40,515 nt of DNA from a bacterium (GTDB lineage: Bacteria; Patescibacteriota; Microgenomatia; UBA1406; GWC2-37-13). Both the position numbers and the translations under genes were made by a program. The stretch is taken from the NCBI GenBank assembly GCA_021796235.1, contig JAJYOJ010000009.1, positions 1 to 40,515 on the forward strand. Reading direction: 5' to 3'. This document shows positions 1 through 6,021 of the stretch, piece after piece. The notes below the pieces were generated by a model. That model did no database searches. It was not told the origin of the DNA and saw nothing but the letters and a program-made list of their open reading frames with translations. Within the stretch, counting starts at the first letter, position 1; every line of letters begins with the position of its first letter.

Positions 1-1381
1 TTGGGTTAACGTGGCGTCGGTGACGGACCCGACAGTTACCGTGTCCCCCCCGGACCCCCCCCGACCAGATGAGGAAGAAAAAGATTGTGAGATTGCTACG
101 GGATCACTGGCGCAACGAAAGCCAACAGAGTAGCTCGCACCGGCCGGCGCATTACTCAGACTCCATGCGAACGCTCCTGCGTAGGACGGGGTTGCTCCAA
201 CGGCCACCACGAAGGAACGCGTAAGTTGTGGTATTAGTCGAGGTACCGTCCGAATAAATCTGGCCGACGCCGTACGAGGAGTTATATGAAGAGTTTGACG
301 GTCGGACCTGGTCGTATGACAATGTACCGTATGTTGTCAGGTTGGTAAATTCCCGCCAGTTAAAGCCGGGAGTACTTCCAGTTGGTTGGTCTTTTCCTTG
401 GATTGTGTTATTGGTCCACTCCCAGACGTTTCCGGCAATGTCCCAAATCGGTGAACCGTTGGATAACGTCAAGACTCTCACCTGGTTTCCCGCTGTTCCC
501 GACTGGCCGTTTGCTGTATTTGAAGGACAGGGTGAGGGATTTTCCGTACCCGGATCTCCGTCCGTGTAGGCGCAGCGGTAATTGCCCGTATCGGTGGTTG
601 AAGCCGGTCTGGCCATCGCCGGGGCATTATCATTGTGTCCGGCAAAAAGATAACCGCTTCCGACCGTTCCGCCTGACCAGTTGCTGTTTTGTGCCTCGGC
701 GTTTCGGGCTATGGTTTGCCATTCGTTATTGGTGATAAGGTGCGCGGTTCCCCCGCCAACCGCAACACTGCTGCAGCGGGTAATGGCAGTCGTTTGGGAG
801 ATATCGGCAATCGGGTCGCCGGAGGCCAAAGAGGTGACCTGTTTATTGTTTGCAGAAGTGCAGGCTGCGGCGGTATCCGAATAGATATGATAATTTATGC
901 CGTCGGAACTGCTTCTATCGGTTAGGCCAACAGTTGGGGCGCTCGTTGCCGCACACTTGGCATCGTATTTCATTGCCAGAAAGTCCGAAGTGGAATATGT
1001 GCTGTTGCCGGGAACAACCACCCACCCGGCTGGCGTTACCGAACTGGCAGTCCAGCCGCTGGTATCTGTAGCAAAAGCGGGGTTCGTGAATTTATTGACA
1101 CCGGTCACGGGGTGAGCGCCGCTATTATCCACTATCACCAAGGTCGAGTCGTAAGTAAACTGTGAGGCGTTGGCGCTATTGAAAGTCCAGGTTTTGGTCG
1201 TATCGTTTATGGAAAAGATGCTCGGGATAAAATGGAAGGCGGTGAGGTAGAGTCCGACAGTAATACCAATTCCGACAAAGATGACGCTTATCAGGTTAAA
1301 CTGAAACCTGGAAAAGTGAAATTTAGGTTCGAAAAAATACCGTTTGAAAAATGATTTAAGCTTCGTTAATATATGTTTCAC
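1..1381 (-). CDS. DGR target protein: membrane-anchored FGE/C-type-lectin-fold protein, frameshifted in VR and cut by the window edge
   Basis: Starts at a GTG (1381-1379). Residues 1-24 are basic, about 25-52 form one hydrophobic anchor, then comes a Ser/Thr/Asn-rich exported region. From about residue 200 it matches the formylglycine-generating-enzyme/sulfatase-modifying C-type-lectin fold used by many DGR targets (NEWQTIARN; GNVWEWTN near 316-323; FLRGGRW at the start of VR). The frame as written stops at 154-152 inside VR. Aligned to TR, VR has one extra base, best placed at 187. Removing it gives GAFAWSLSNAP...VGFRCASDP, then a Ser/Gly linker (FSSSSGRGGSGGDTVTVG) and an open frame to base 1, at least 460 residues. 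The product is probably a surface protein with a diversifiable ligand-binding face. Whether the insertion is real or a sequencing error cannot be decided here. VR usually sits at the C-terminus of such targets; here the protein continues beyond it. Confidence 0.85.
45..62 (-). repeat. Paired homopolymer tracts (7 and 8 bases) in the target gene
   Basis: Seven C at 45-51 and eight C at 55-62 on the plus strand are read as G tracts in the target gene just after VR, in the restored frame. They encode a Gly-rich linker (GRGGSGG). Tracts of this length are prone to slippage and to sequencing error, so they could switch the frame of the C-terminal extension. Only the tracts are seen; switching is inferred. 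Confidence 0.55.
102..222 (-). repeat. DGR variable repeat (VR)
   Basis: This 121-base segment aligns with the template repeat at 3863-3982. Read in the sense (minus) direction, 18 positions differ and every one is an adenine in TR (to G, C or T). The only other difference is one extra base, best placed at 187. The last 22 bases in the sense direction (123-102) are identical to TR and still contain unmutated adenines, so they are the candidate initiation-of-mutagenic-homing segment. The first 20 sense bases (222-203) are also identical. The changed codons encode the diversified face of the lectin-fold domain. Confidence 0.95.
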
Positions 1382-1474
1382 ACTGTAAAATCTTCTAAAA
1401 TATCATAAAGTACCCACACCTTAATGGGTATTACTAATCATTATAGTAGGGCTAAAAAAAAATACAACGAGACT

Positions 1475-1669
1475 TTAGGAGGCAAACGAGATTTCTTTAA
1501 GTGTGAAAACCGCTTCCGGCCTTTGATGAAGTGAAATTAATATGTTATTTTTCATATCTGTGAACTGTAGGTAATACTTAACCTTACTTGCAGTTCTAAT
1601 TGCATCCAAAGGCGGCTTATTTGTCAAGTCCAAGACTTTGAGAAAAAGTCGTGGTTTCCCACTTACCAC
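1475..1669 (-). CDS. Possible small protein, unrecognised (low support)
   Basis: A 64-codon frame with a GTG start lies in the 321-base gap between the nucleotidyltransferase and the target gene. I recognise no domain, see no ribosome binding site, and the composition is unremarkable. It may simply be a chance frame in the target gene's leader region. The rest of 1382-1702 is AT-rich and holds nothing else I can identify; the leader presumably contains the target gene's promoter. Confidence 0.2.
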   Translation of the reverse strand: MVSGKPRLFLKVLDLTNKPPLDAIRTASKVKYYLQFTDMKNNILISLHQRPEAVFTLKEISFAS

Positions 1670-1702
1670 AAAATTAGGTAATGAAGTAAAAATAGAATGA
1701 AA

Positions 1703-2359
1703 TTATTTTGTCACCTCTGATTTCAGCGCTTTGGCCTGTTGAAGATAATAGGTACGCCATCTCCCCTCGGGTAACGGTATGAGCATTTTGGGCAGATCGG
1801 AAACATTTTGAACTTTGATAAGTTGGCTGCCCAGTTGAATTGGATCAATTACAGTATCGAATTTAATTCGGGCTAATTTTCTTAATTCTTCCCAAGTGTA
1901 TTTTTTTGTCGTCAAAAGAAGATAAAGATCAATAAAATGTCTGGCGGTTGACTTTTGATAGATGGTAAAGAATTTATTGACGGCAATGTCAATTTCTGAA
2001 TCTATAGGCATATTATTTATCTTTTGTGGTTTTTTTATTTGGGTCATGGGAAAGTAAGTAAACTCAGTTTTTACAAGCTGATTATCCACGGTGAAAAATA
2101 CTAAGTTACGGTTAAAGCTTTCCTGCAGATCTTTTTTTGCCTTTATTGTTTTGGCTATTTTGGCGGAGATGGTATTGAGCCAGATTTTGTCAATTTCCGT
2201 CTCCGTAAAAAAATCTAAATCTTCCGAAAGCCGGTGATGGAGATAAAATTCAGAAAGCGCTGTTCCTCCGGTTAAATAAAAATTTTTAGTAAAAATCTTG
2301 TCTTGAGAAAGTAAATCAAGAATTATTTTTTGAGTGGGGGTTAAAATCGTTCCGGCCAT
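1703..2359 (-). CDS. AbiEii/AbiGii-type nucleotidyltransferase (toxin-like)
   Basis: The 218-residue protein has the signature of the AbiEii/AbiGii (MenT-like) nucleotidyltransferase family: LTGG at about 29-32 followed by SEDLDFF at 45-51, with Asp47 and Asp49 as the metal-binding pair, and further conserved segments around DIAVNKFF and ARHFIDLYLL. Family members transfer nucleotides to RNA or protein and often act as toxins of type IV toxin-antitoxin or phage-defence systems. Its start overlaps the end of the small gene at 2341-2544 by 19 bases, so the two are probably translated together. It lies between the DGR reverse transcriptase and the DGR target, on the same strand. It could be cargo, a stabilising addiction module, or an unrelated insertion. 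The family call is firm; the role is inferred. Confidence 0.8.
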   Translation of the reverse strand: MAGTILTPTQKIILDLLSQDKIFTKNFYLTGGTALSEFYLHHRLSEDLDFFTETEIDKIWLNTISAKIAKTIKAKKDLQESFNRNLVFFTVDNQLVKTEFTYFPMTQIKKPQKINNMPIDSEIDIAVNKFFTIYQKSTARHFIDLYLLLTTKKYTWEELRKLARIKFDTVIDPIQLGSQLIKVQNVSDLPKMLIPLPEGRWRTYYLQQAKALKSEVTK

Positions 2360-2544
2360 AAGAGTAGTTCCAAAAAAATTTTCCGTTGTGGATCAAGAGA
2401 TAGCCTTGGCCAATATCTTTTTATTAAATTAAAATCGAGTTTTTCTCCGTTCAGACCAAAATTAACCAACTGTTCTATTTCCCAAATCCGGTAAGAGTCA
2501 CTTCTTTTATTCCATTTTGAAGTATCGGTATTCCAATTGTACAT
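2341..2544 (-). CDS. Small partner of the AbiEii-like nucleotidyltransferase (possible antitoxin)
   Basis: This 67-residue protein (MYNWNTDTSKWNKRS at the start, LLLWPERF at the end) is rich in Trp, Lys and acidic residues and has no membrane segment. It overlaps the downstream nucleotidyltransferase by 19 bases. I recall similar short YNW-starting proteins beside AbiEii-family genes in Patescibacteria, which suggests a conserved two-gene cassette. It does not resemble the winged-helix antitoxin AbiEi. An antitoxin role is only inferred from position. No strong ribosome binding site is visible before the ATG at 2544. Confidence 0.6.
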   Translation of the reverse strand: MYNWNTDTSKWNKRSDSYRIWEIEQLVNFGLNGEKLDFNLIKRYWPRLSLDPQRKIFLELLLWPERF

Positions 2545-2572
2545 ACTAATATTTTACCACAAAACAGACAAT

Positions 2573-3715
2573 TTAAACAGAATTATTTCGTTCCCAGCGA
2601 AAAAGATTTTGGGATAGGTAGTGGCCGTTGGCAAATTTCAGGTGTCCGCGGAAAGAGGCCAAACTTGATTGAAACTCCCGCCGGGTTATCTTACCCCTTT
2701 TTCGTTCTTTCCGCCTTATGTTGAGTTTTCTTCGCATCCTAAGAAGCGTGCTTCCCCGAACCAAAACGTGATCATAAAAAACTCGATAGCCGACAAACGG
2801 GACACCGTATTTTACGTTTGCGATAATAACCTTGCCTTTATTAAGTTGCAGCTTCAGTTTGGCGGCCAGAAAACTTTCGATTGTTTTCTTTATCTTCTCA
2901 AGATACTGTCGGTCCGGATGGATAATGAGAAAGTCATCCATGTAGCGCACATACCAACGTATATGTAATTGTTCTTTGACGAAATGGTCAAGAACATTTA
3001 GGTAGATATTGGCAAAGAGCTGACTGGTCAGGTTTCCGATGGGAAGCCCGCGGCGAAGCCTGGGGCACAAGACATCCGGTGCTGGAAGAACAGGTCGTCT
3101 ATGGGTATCAAGGCAGGTGTGTTGTGTCAAAATTTTCTCGATAAGATGACGTGTTTGGGGATCAGTCACTTTGGCAAAAACCAGATTAAGAAGGACATCC
3201 CAGGAAACACTGGCAAAAAACTTTTTGATATCCATTCTTAAACAATAGATCTCCTGTTCTCTTCCATGAATTGATCGGGCAGCCTGGAGAAAATTCTTTA
3301 TCCGGGAAAGTCCGAAGTGCGTACCTTTATCTGTGCGGCAAGCATACGAGTCATAGATAAACTGTTTCTCAAAGAGCGGTTCAAGTTGGGAAACGAGGGA
3401 GTGCTGAAGCGTTCGGTCGCGAAATGCGGGCGCGGCAACTTTGCGGAATTTCGGGTCGTTGACCGTAAAAAAGACATAAGGAGAAGGCATATAGCTTCCA
3501 GTTTTTAACTCTCTTTGTAACCGCAGAAGATTGGTCTCAAGGAAAAATCCAAAACGAAGGATGTTCTTTTTATATCGTTTACAAGACCGTGCTTTCTGGT
3601 AGGAGGCAAGCAGGGTAGTAAAATCGGTAATGGTTGTGAACATAAATACGACAAAAAAGTAACCGAGCCGACGATACAACTCTTCCTCATTCTTCATCGG
3701 CCCGGCTACACCCAT
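2573..3715 (-). CDS. DGR reverse transcriptase
   Basis: A 380-residue single-domain reverse transcriptase. Visible motifs: RDRTLQHSLVSQLEPLF in the N-terminal region, MDIKKFFASV (catalytic Asp of motif A), GLPIGNLTSQLFANIYLN (the SQ-type motif 4 typical of DGR enzymes), YVRYMDDFLI with catalytic YMDD at about 258-261 (bases 2944-2933), and VPFVGYRV. It would copy the TR RNA with adenine-directed errors and install the cDNA in VR. There is no maturase, endonuclease or integrase domain, which separates it from group II intron enzymes. It starts about 150 bases after the TR, with a weak AAGG before the ATG; starts at MKNEEELYRR or MFTTITDF are possible. It belongs with avd and TR upstream and the VR gene downstream. 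Confidence 0.95.
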   Translation of the reverse strand: MGVAGPMKNEEELYRRLGYFFVVFMFTTITDFTTLLASYQKARSCKRYKKNILRFGFFLETNLLRLQRELKTGSYMPSPYVFFTVNDPKFRKVAAPAFRDRTLQHSLVSQLEPLFEKQFIYDSYACRTDKGTHFGLSRIKNFLQAARSIHGREQEIYCLRMDIKKFFASVSWDVLLNLVFAKVTDPQTRHLIEKILTQHTCLDTHRRPVLPAPDVLCPRLRRGLPIGNLTSQLFANIYLNVLDHFVKEQLHIRWYVRYMDDFLIIHPDRQYLEKIKKTIESFLAAKLKLQLNKGKVIIANVKYGVPFVGYRVFYDHVLVRGSTLLRMRRKLNIRRKERKRGKITRREFQSSLASFRGHLKFANGHYLSQNLFRWERNNSV

Positions 3716-3862
3716 TTACCTTACTTCCGTTTTGGCAGAAATAAGAATACAGGCACTATTGTTTTCCCCATCTTTTAAGACGGGATGGAAAAGACATCGG
3801 TGATCCTTATTGATCCTGGGCATTCATCCGTAAACGAATACCGTCGCATCCGGCGCTTATTT

Positions 3863-3982
3863 GATCACTGGCGCAACGAAAGCCAATATTGTTGTTCGTA
3901 TTGGTCGGCGCATTATTCAGATTCCATGTGAACGCTCCTGTGTTGGAGGTGTTGTTCCAATTGCCACCACGAAGGAACGCGT
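3863..3982 (-). repeat. DGR template repeat (TR)
   Basis: This 120-base donor copy of VR lies between avd and the reverse transcriptase, starting 23 bases after the avd stop codon in the sense direction. It is rich in AAY codons (11 in its 40 codons), the usual design that lets adenine mutagenesis reach many amino acids without creating stops. The matching frame reads FLRGGNWNNTSNTGAF and GFRCASD, the same frame as the target. The frame continues past the repeat to about 3807 and begins only at a TTG, so it is best seen as non-coding template RNA. The surrounding 3716-4004 probably belongs to the functional RNA. Confidence 0.95.
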
Positions 3983-4004
3983 CTATTTTTTTAGTCTTTC
4001 CCAA

Positions 4005-4418
4005 TTAAAATAATGGCAGATTATCGTTTGTTTTTGCAACCCTCTTATTTTCTACATCCTTATTTTTGACAGTTGTTGTTCTCACATTTTTCCATCCAAA
4101 AAGGATTTTCCCCAGCTCGTTTAACTTTTCTGCCACATAGGTATATTGCTTGATACTCATAAACCGTAAGTCTTTAGTCAAGCGAAGAAGAATTCGTAAA
4201 CGGTCCAACTCGTCGGAAATTTCCTGTTGGAGCGCCTGCCTTTTCCTCCCCACCGCTTTATTGGCGTTTATAGTCAAAAGTAGAAGTGATAGACCTGATT
4301 CCTCCAAATATCTGCCTAAAACCGGTTTGTGTCTTTTGGGAAGATGCTGGATAAGATTATAAAGCCAAAGTAAGAAATCATAAGTCTTTTGAAAAAGAAT
4401 CAGTTTTTCGATGTCCAT
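4005..4418 (-). CDS. avd: DGR accessory variability determinant (Avd), four-helix bundle
   Basis: A 137-residue, helix-rich, basic protein (MDIEKLILFQKTYDFLLWL at the start, LGRYLEESGLSLLLL, RLRILLRLTKDL, YTYVAEKLNELGKIL) matching the Avd/four-helix-bundle (S23 intervening-sequence-like) family. Avd forms a pentameric barrel that binds the DGR reverse transcriptase and template RNA and is needed for mutagenic retrohoming. I chose the ATG at 4418 because family members begin at this point; an in-frame ATG six codons upstream (4436) is also possible. Neither has a clear ribosome binding site. It is the first gene of the DGR, followed by TR and RT. The C-terminal 25 residues (KNKDVENKR...) are a polar tail. 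Confidence 0.9.
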   Translation of the reverse strand: MDIEKLILFQKTYDFLLWLYNLIQHLPKRHKPVLGRYLEESGLSLLLLTINANKAVGRKRQALQQEISDELDRLRILLRLTKDLRFMSIKQYTYVAEKLNELGKILFGWKNVRTTTVKNKDVENKRVAKTNDNLPLF

Positions 4419-4520
4419 TATATAACTGTAGTTCATGCAACTTTGAAATTACAGAGAACAGCCTTAATTTTTCTGTAAAAAATTCGCTTTTTTCGAAAAA
4501 GTTCCTTCTATGGATTTTAT

Positions 4521-4719
4521 CCTGTCCTTTCCTTCTCATTATATGGGGCTCAAAGTCCCTGTCAAAAGGTGGGTGTTTAAGCCGGTAGAAAAATGCAAAT
4601 ACTAATAAAACTTATCTTCCAAGGTACGCATTTTTCTGACAGGCGTTAAAATCCTCTCCGCTTCGCTTCGACTTTTGACAGCTCCTTTTCTCCCCATGCC
4701 CCCAAATTGAAAGGACAGG
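4521..4719. repeat. About 200-base imperfect palindrome with three nested inverted repeats
   Basis: Three inverted pairs are nested here: 4521-4531 with 4709-4719 (11 of 11 bases), 4559-4568 with 4672-4681 (10 of 10), and 4587-4596 with 4628-4637 (10 of 10). The outer two pairs are separated by exactly 27 bases on each side, so they line up as one imperfect palindrome. It fills most of the gap between divergent avd and the DUF2958 gene (4437-4769). It could be a structured RNA, a foldback element remnant, a replication or transfer site, or divergent promoter DNA. No coding frame is credible here. Nearer avd, 4482-4496 is a near-palindromic T/A-rich segment. Confidence 0.6.
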
Positions 4720-4769
4720 ACAAAGTTATTAATTCTTCTGTCTTTATTAAGATTGGAGGTGAAAAACTT

Positions 4770-5063
4770 ATGAAATTACTGACAAAAGAAGTTCTTGAGA
4801 AGTTACCACCGTTGTATTCCCAGGAAAACGTCAAAGACCCGATGGTTGTGTGTAAGTTCTTTTACCCAGACTTTGGCTGGAGCTGGTATGCCATTGAGTT
4901 TGACGGGAAAGACCAGTTCTTTGGGCTGGTCGACGGGGATGAGAAAGAGCTTGGATATTTCAGCCTTACCGAGCTTCTCTCCAATCGTGGAAAGATGGGA
5001 TTACCGGTTGAACGGGATCTTTATTTCAAACCTCAGCCTTTATCTTCATTGATGAATCTTTGA
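4770..5063 (+). CDS. DUF2958 family protein
   Basis: A 97-residue protein matching the DUF2958 family: LLTKEVLEKLPPLYSQE at the start, KFFYPDFGWSWYAIEFDG in the middle, then FFGLVDGDEKELGYFSL and LPVERDLYF. The family is common on plasmids and integrative elements; its function is unknown to me. The start at 4770 is set by a good ribosome binding site (GGAGG at 4755-4759, ten bases before the ATG), one of the few in this window; the frame extends further upstream but without one. It is transcribed away from the DGR and ends just before the inverted repeat at 5077-5111. Its presence supports the view that the left part of the window is mobile DNA. Confidence 0.85.
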   Translation: MKLLTKEVLEKLPPLYSQENVKDPMVVCKFFYPDFGWSWYAIEFDGKDQFFGLVDGDEKELGYFSLTELLSNRGKMGLPVERDLYFKPQPLSSLMNL

Positions 5064-5076
5064 CCTAACTTCTCCT

Positions 5077-5120
5077 ACCTGCCGGTCGTAAACTCATTAC
5101 GAGCGGCAGGTTTGCTCCTT
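5077..5120. terminator. Probable terminator hairpin between convergent genes
   Basis: A 15-base stem (5077-5091 with 5097-5111, one mismatch) closes a five-base loop and is followed by a T-rich stretch on the plus strand. It lies 14 bases after the DUF2958 stop and 19 bases after the end of the minus-strand gene at 5130, so it may stop transcription from both sides. Confidence 0.75.
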
Positions 5121-5129
5121 CTTATACTT

Positions 5130-5858
5130 CTATAGAAAAATATCCAATTCTTTTAAATCTTGATAAGTTATGATCTTAAAGTAAATATTACCACTTAAAC
5201 TTTCGCCATTAACCATATTCTCCGTTATTTTCTCAATATAATTTCTCAATCCGCTGGTTGCACAGATAAACAGAATCCGGGTATCCTCTTCATCTTTGAA
5301 AAAATTGATGAACTTTTTGATTCTGATGGGATAATATCCCCGTGGCTTTCCATACTGGAATAGTTCACAGATATAGGCAATACGATTTCCTTCCTCTTCC
5401 CTGATAAACCCAAATGACGGCATGATGTCGCGGATTACTCCTTTTGCCGGGAAATCAGCTCTGGTGAAGAATAAAGTGATATCTGGATATTTTTGGGTAA
5501 TAGCTAAATAGACATCAACAATAAGTTGGCACTGTTTTTTAAACTTTTCACTTTTTTTGGATTCTCCATAATATTTCCTTAAATCACTTTTGTTAACATT
5601 TTTCTGAGTTTTAAGAAATCTTATGCCATTTATTCCTAGGTTATATACTGTTGGTTTAGTTTGTCCTTCGAATGTTTGTTTGTGGTCTTTTTGTAGGTAT
5701 TGTTTTTCTGTTAGGTCTTTGAGCCAGATATTGATACGGTGATAGTCTTGATGATGGAGTAATTTTTGAATTTGCACTCTATTTATGAATCTAAATCTGA
5801 ATATGTTACTGATTATTTCTTTTTGCTTGTCCGTGATTGGTGGTAGTGTTTGTTTCAT
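5130..5858 (-). CDS. Replication-relaxation family protein (Replic_Relax-like)
   Basis: A 242-residue soluble protein. The N-terminal 90 residues look like a winged helix (TDKQKEIISNIFRFRFINRVQIQKLL; repeated Leu/Ile and basic residues; VYNLGINGIRFL), followed by an alpha/beta domain with acidic and aromatic motifs (CELFQYGKPRGYYPIRIKKF). This layout matches the replication-relaxation family found on plasmids and conjugative elements, often beside a TraD-like ATPase, as here. It is probably a DNA-binding protein for element replication or transfer. A GGAGG lies about 17 bases before the ATG and a stable hairpin lies just upstream in the leader, so expression may be controlled there. The family assignment is by pattern only. 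Confidence 0.7.
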   Translation of the reverse strand: MKQTLPPITDKQKEIISNIFRFRFINRVQIQKLLHHQDYHRINIWLKDLTEKQYLQKDHKQTFEGQTKPTVYNLGINGIRFLKTQKNVNKSDLRKYYGESKKSEKFKKQCQLIVDVYLAITQKYPDITLFFTRADFPAKGVIRDIMPSFGFIREEEGNRIAYICELFQYGKPRGYYPIRIKKFINFFKDEEDTRILFICATSGLRNYIEKITENMVNGESLSGNIYFKIITYQDLKELDIFL

Positions 5859-5881
5859 AGTACAGTTATTTTCCCCTCCTT

Positions 5882-5911
5882 TATCCTCCCCACATATGGG
5901 AGGATACTTTT
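5882..5911. promoter_or_regulatory. Perfect 9-base-pair hairpin upstream of the replication-relaxation gene
   Basis: Bases 5882-5890 pair perfectly with 5898-5906 around a seven-base loop. On the plus strand it is followed by CTTTTT and looks like an intrinsic terminator. On the minus strand it would sit in the leader of the gene starting at 5858, just before its GGAGG. No plus-strand gene ends nearby, so a leader or operator role is equally possible. Confidence 0.5.
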
Positions 5912-5988
5912 TGTATCTCCTTTATATATATTTAGACATATATAAGGAATACAAATTATTGAACCCTAGCTTCAAAAGCTAACAGTTT

Positions 5989-6010
5989 TTGTCCTAGTGA
6001 TCTAGGACAA
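5989..6010. promoter_or_regulatory. Perfect 9-base-pair palindrome with a 4-base loop
   Basis: TTGTCCTAG (5989-5997) and CTAGGACAA (6002-6010) flank a four-base loop, 11 bases past the stop of the TraD-like gene. No T-run follows it on the minus strand, so it is not a classic terminator. It may be an RNA 3' end hairpin or a protein-binding palindrome. A six-base inverted repeat (TAGCTT/AAGCTA) lies just to its left, and an AT-rich palindrome spans 5918-5948. The gap 5859-6021 holds no gene. Confidence 0.5.
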
Positions 6011-6021
6011 CTTACAACCTT

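Noticed and set aside
342-1115. Several plus-strand open frames of 67-117 codons
   Set aside because: They are antisense to the DGR target, whose minus-strand frame has clear domain motifs and matches the TR frame.
2573-3715. Reverse transcriptase of a retron or group II intron
   Set aside because: No msr/msd-like or intron RNA features, no maturase or endonuclease domain; the SQ-type motif, Avd and the TR/VR pair fit a DGR.
3807-4004. Possible small protein of 65 residues over the TR
   Set aside because: It needs a TTG start touching the avd stop, has no ribosome binding site, and its content is the template repeat; treated as template RNA.
4482-4496. Near-palindromic T/A-rich segment as a terminator
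   Set aside because: It lies upstream of avd between divergent genes, where no transcript is expected to end.
5918-5948. AT-rich palindrome as a defined operator or origin
   Set aside because: Mostly TA repeats of low complexity; noted only as part of the hairpin cluster.
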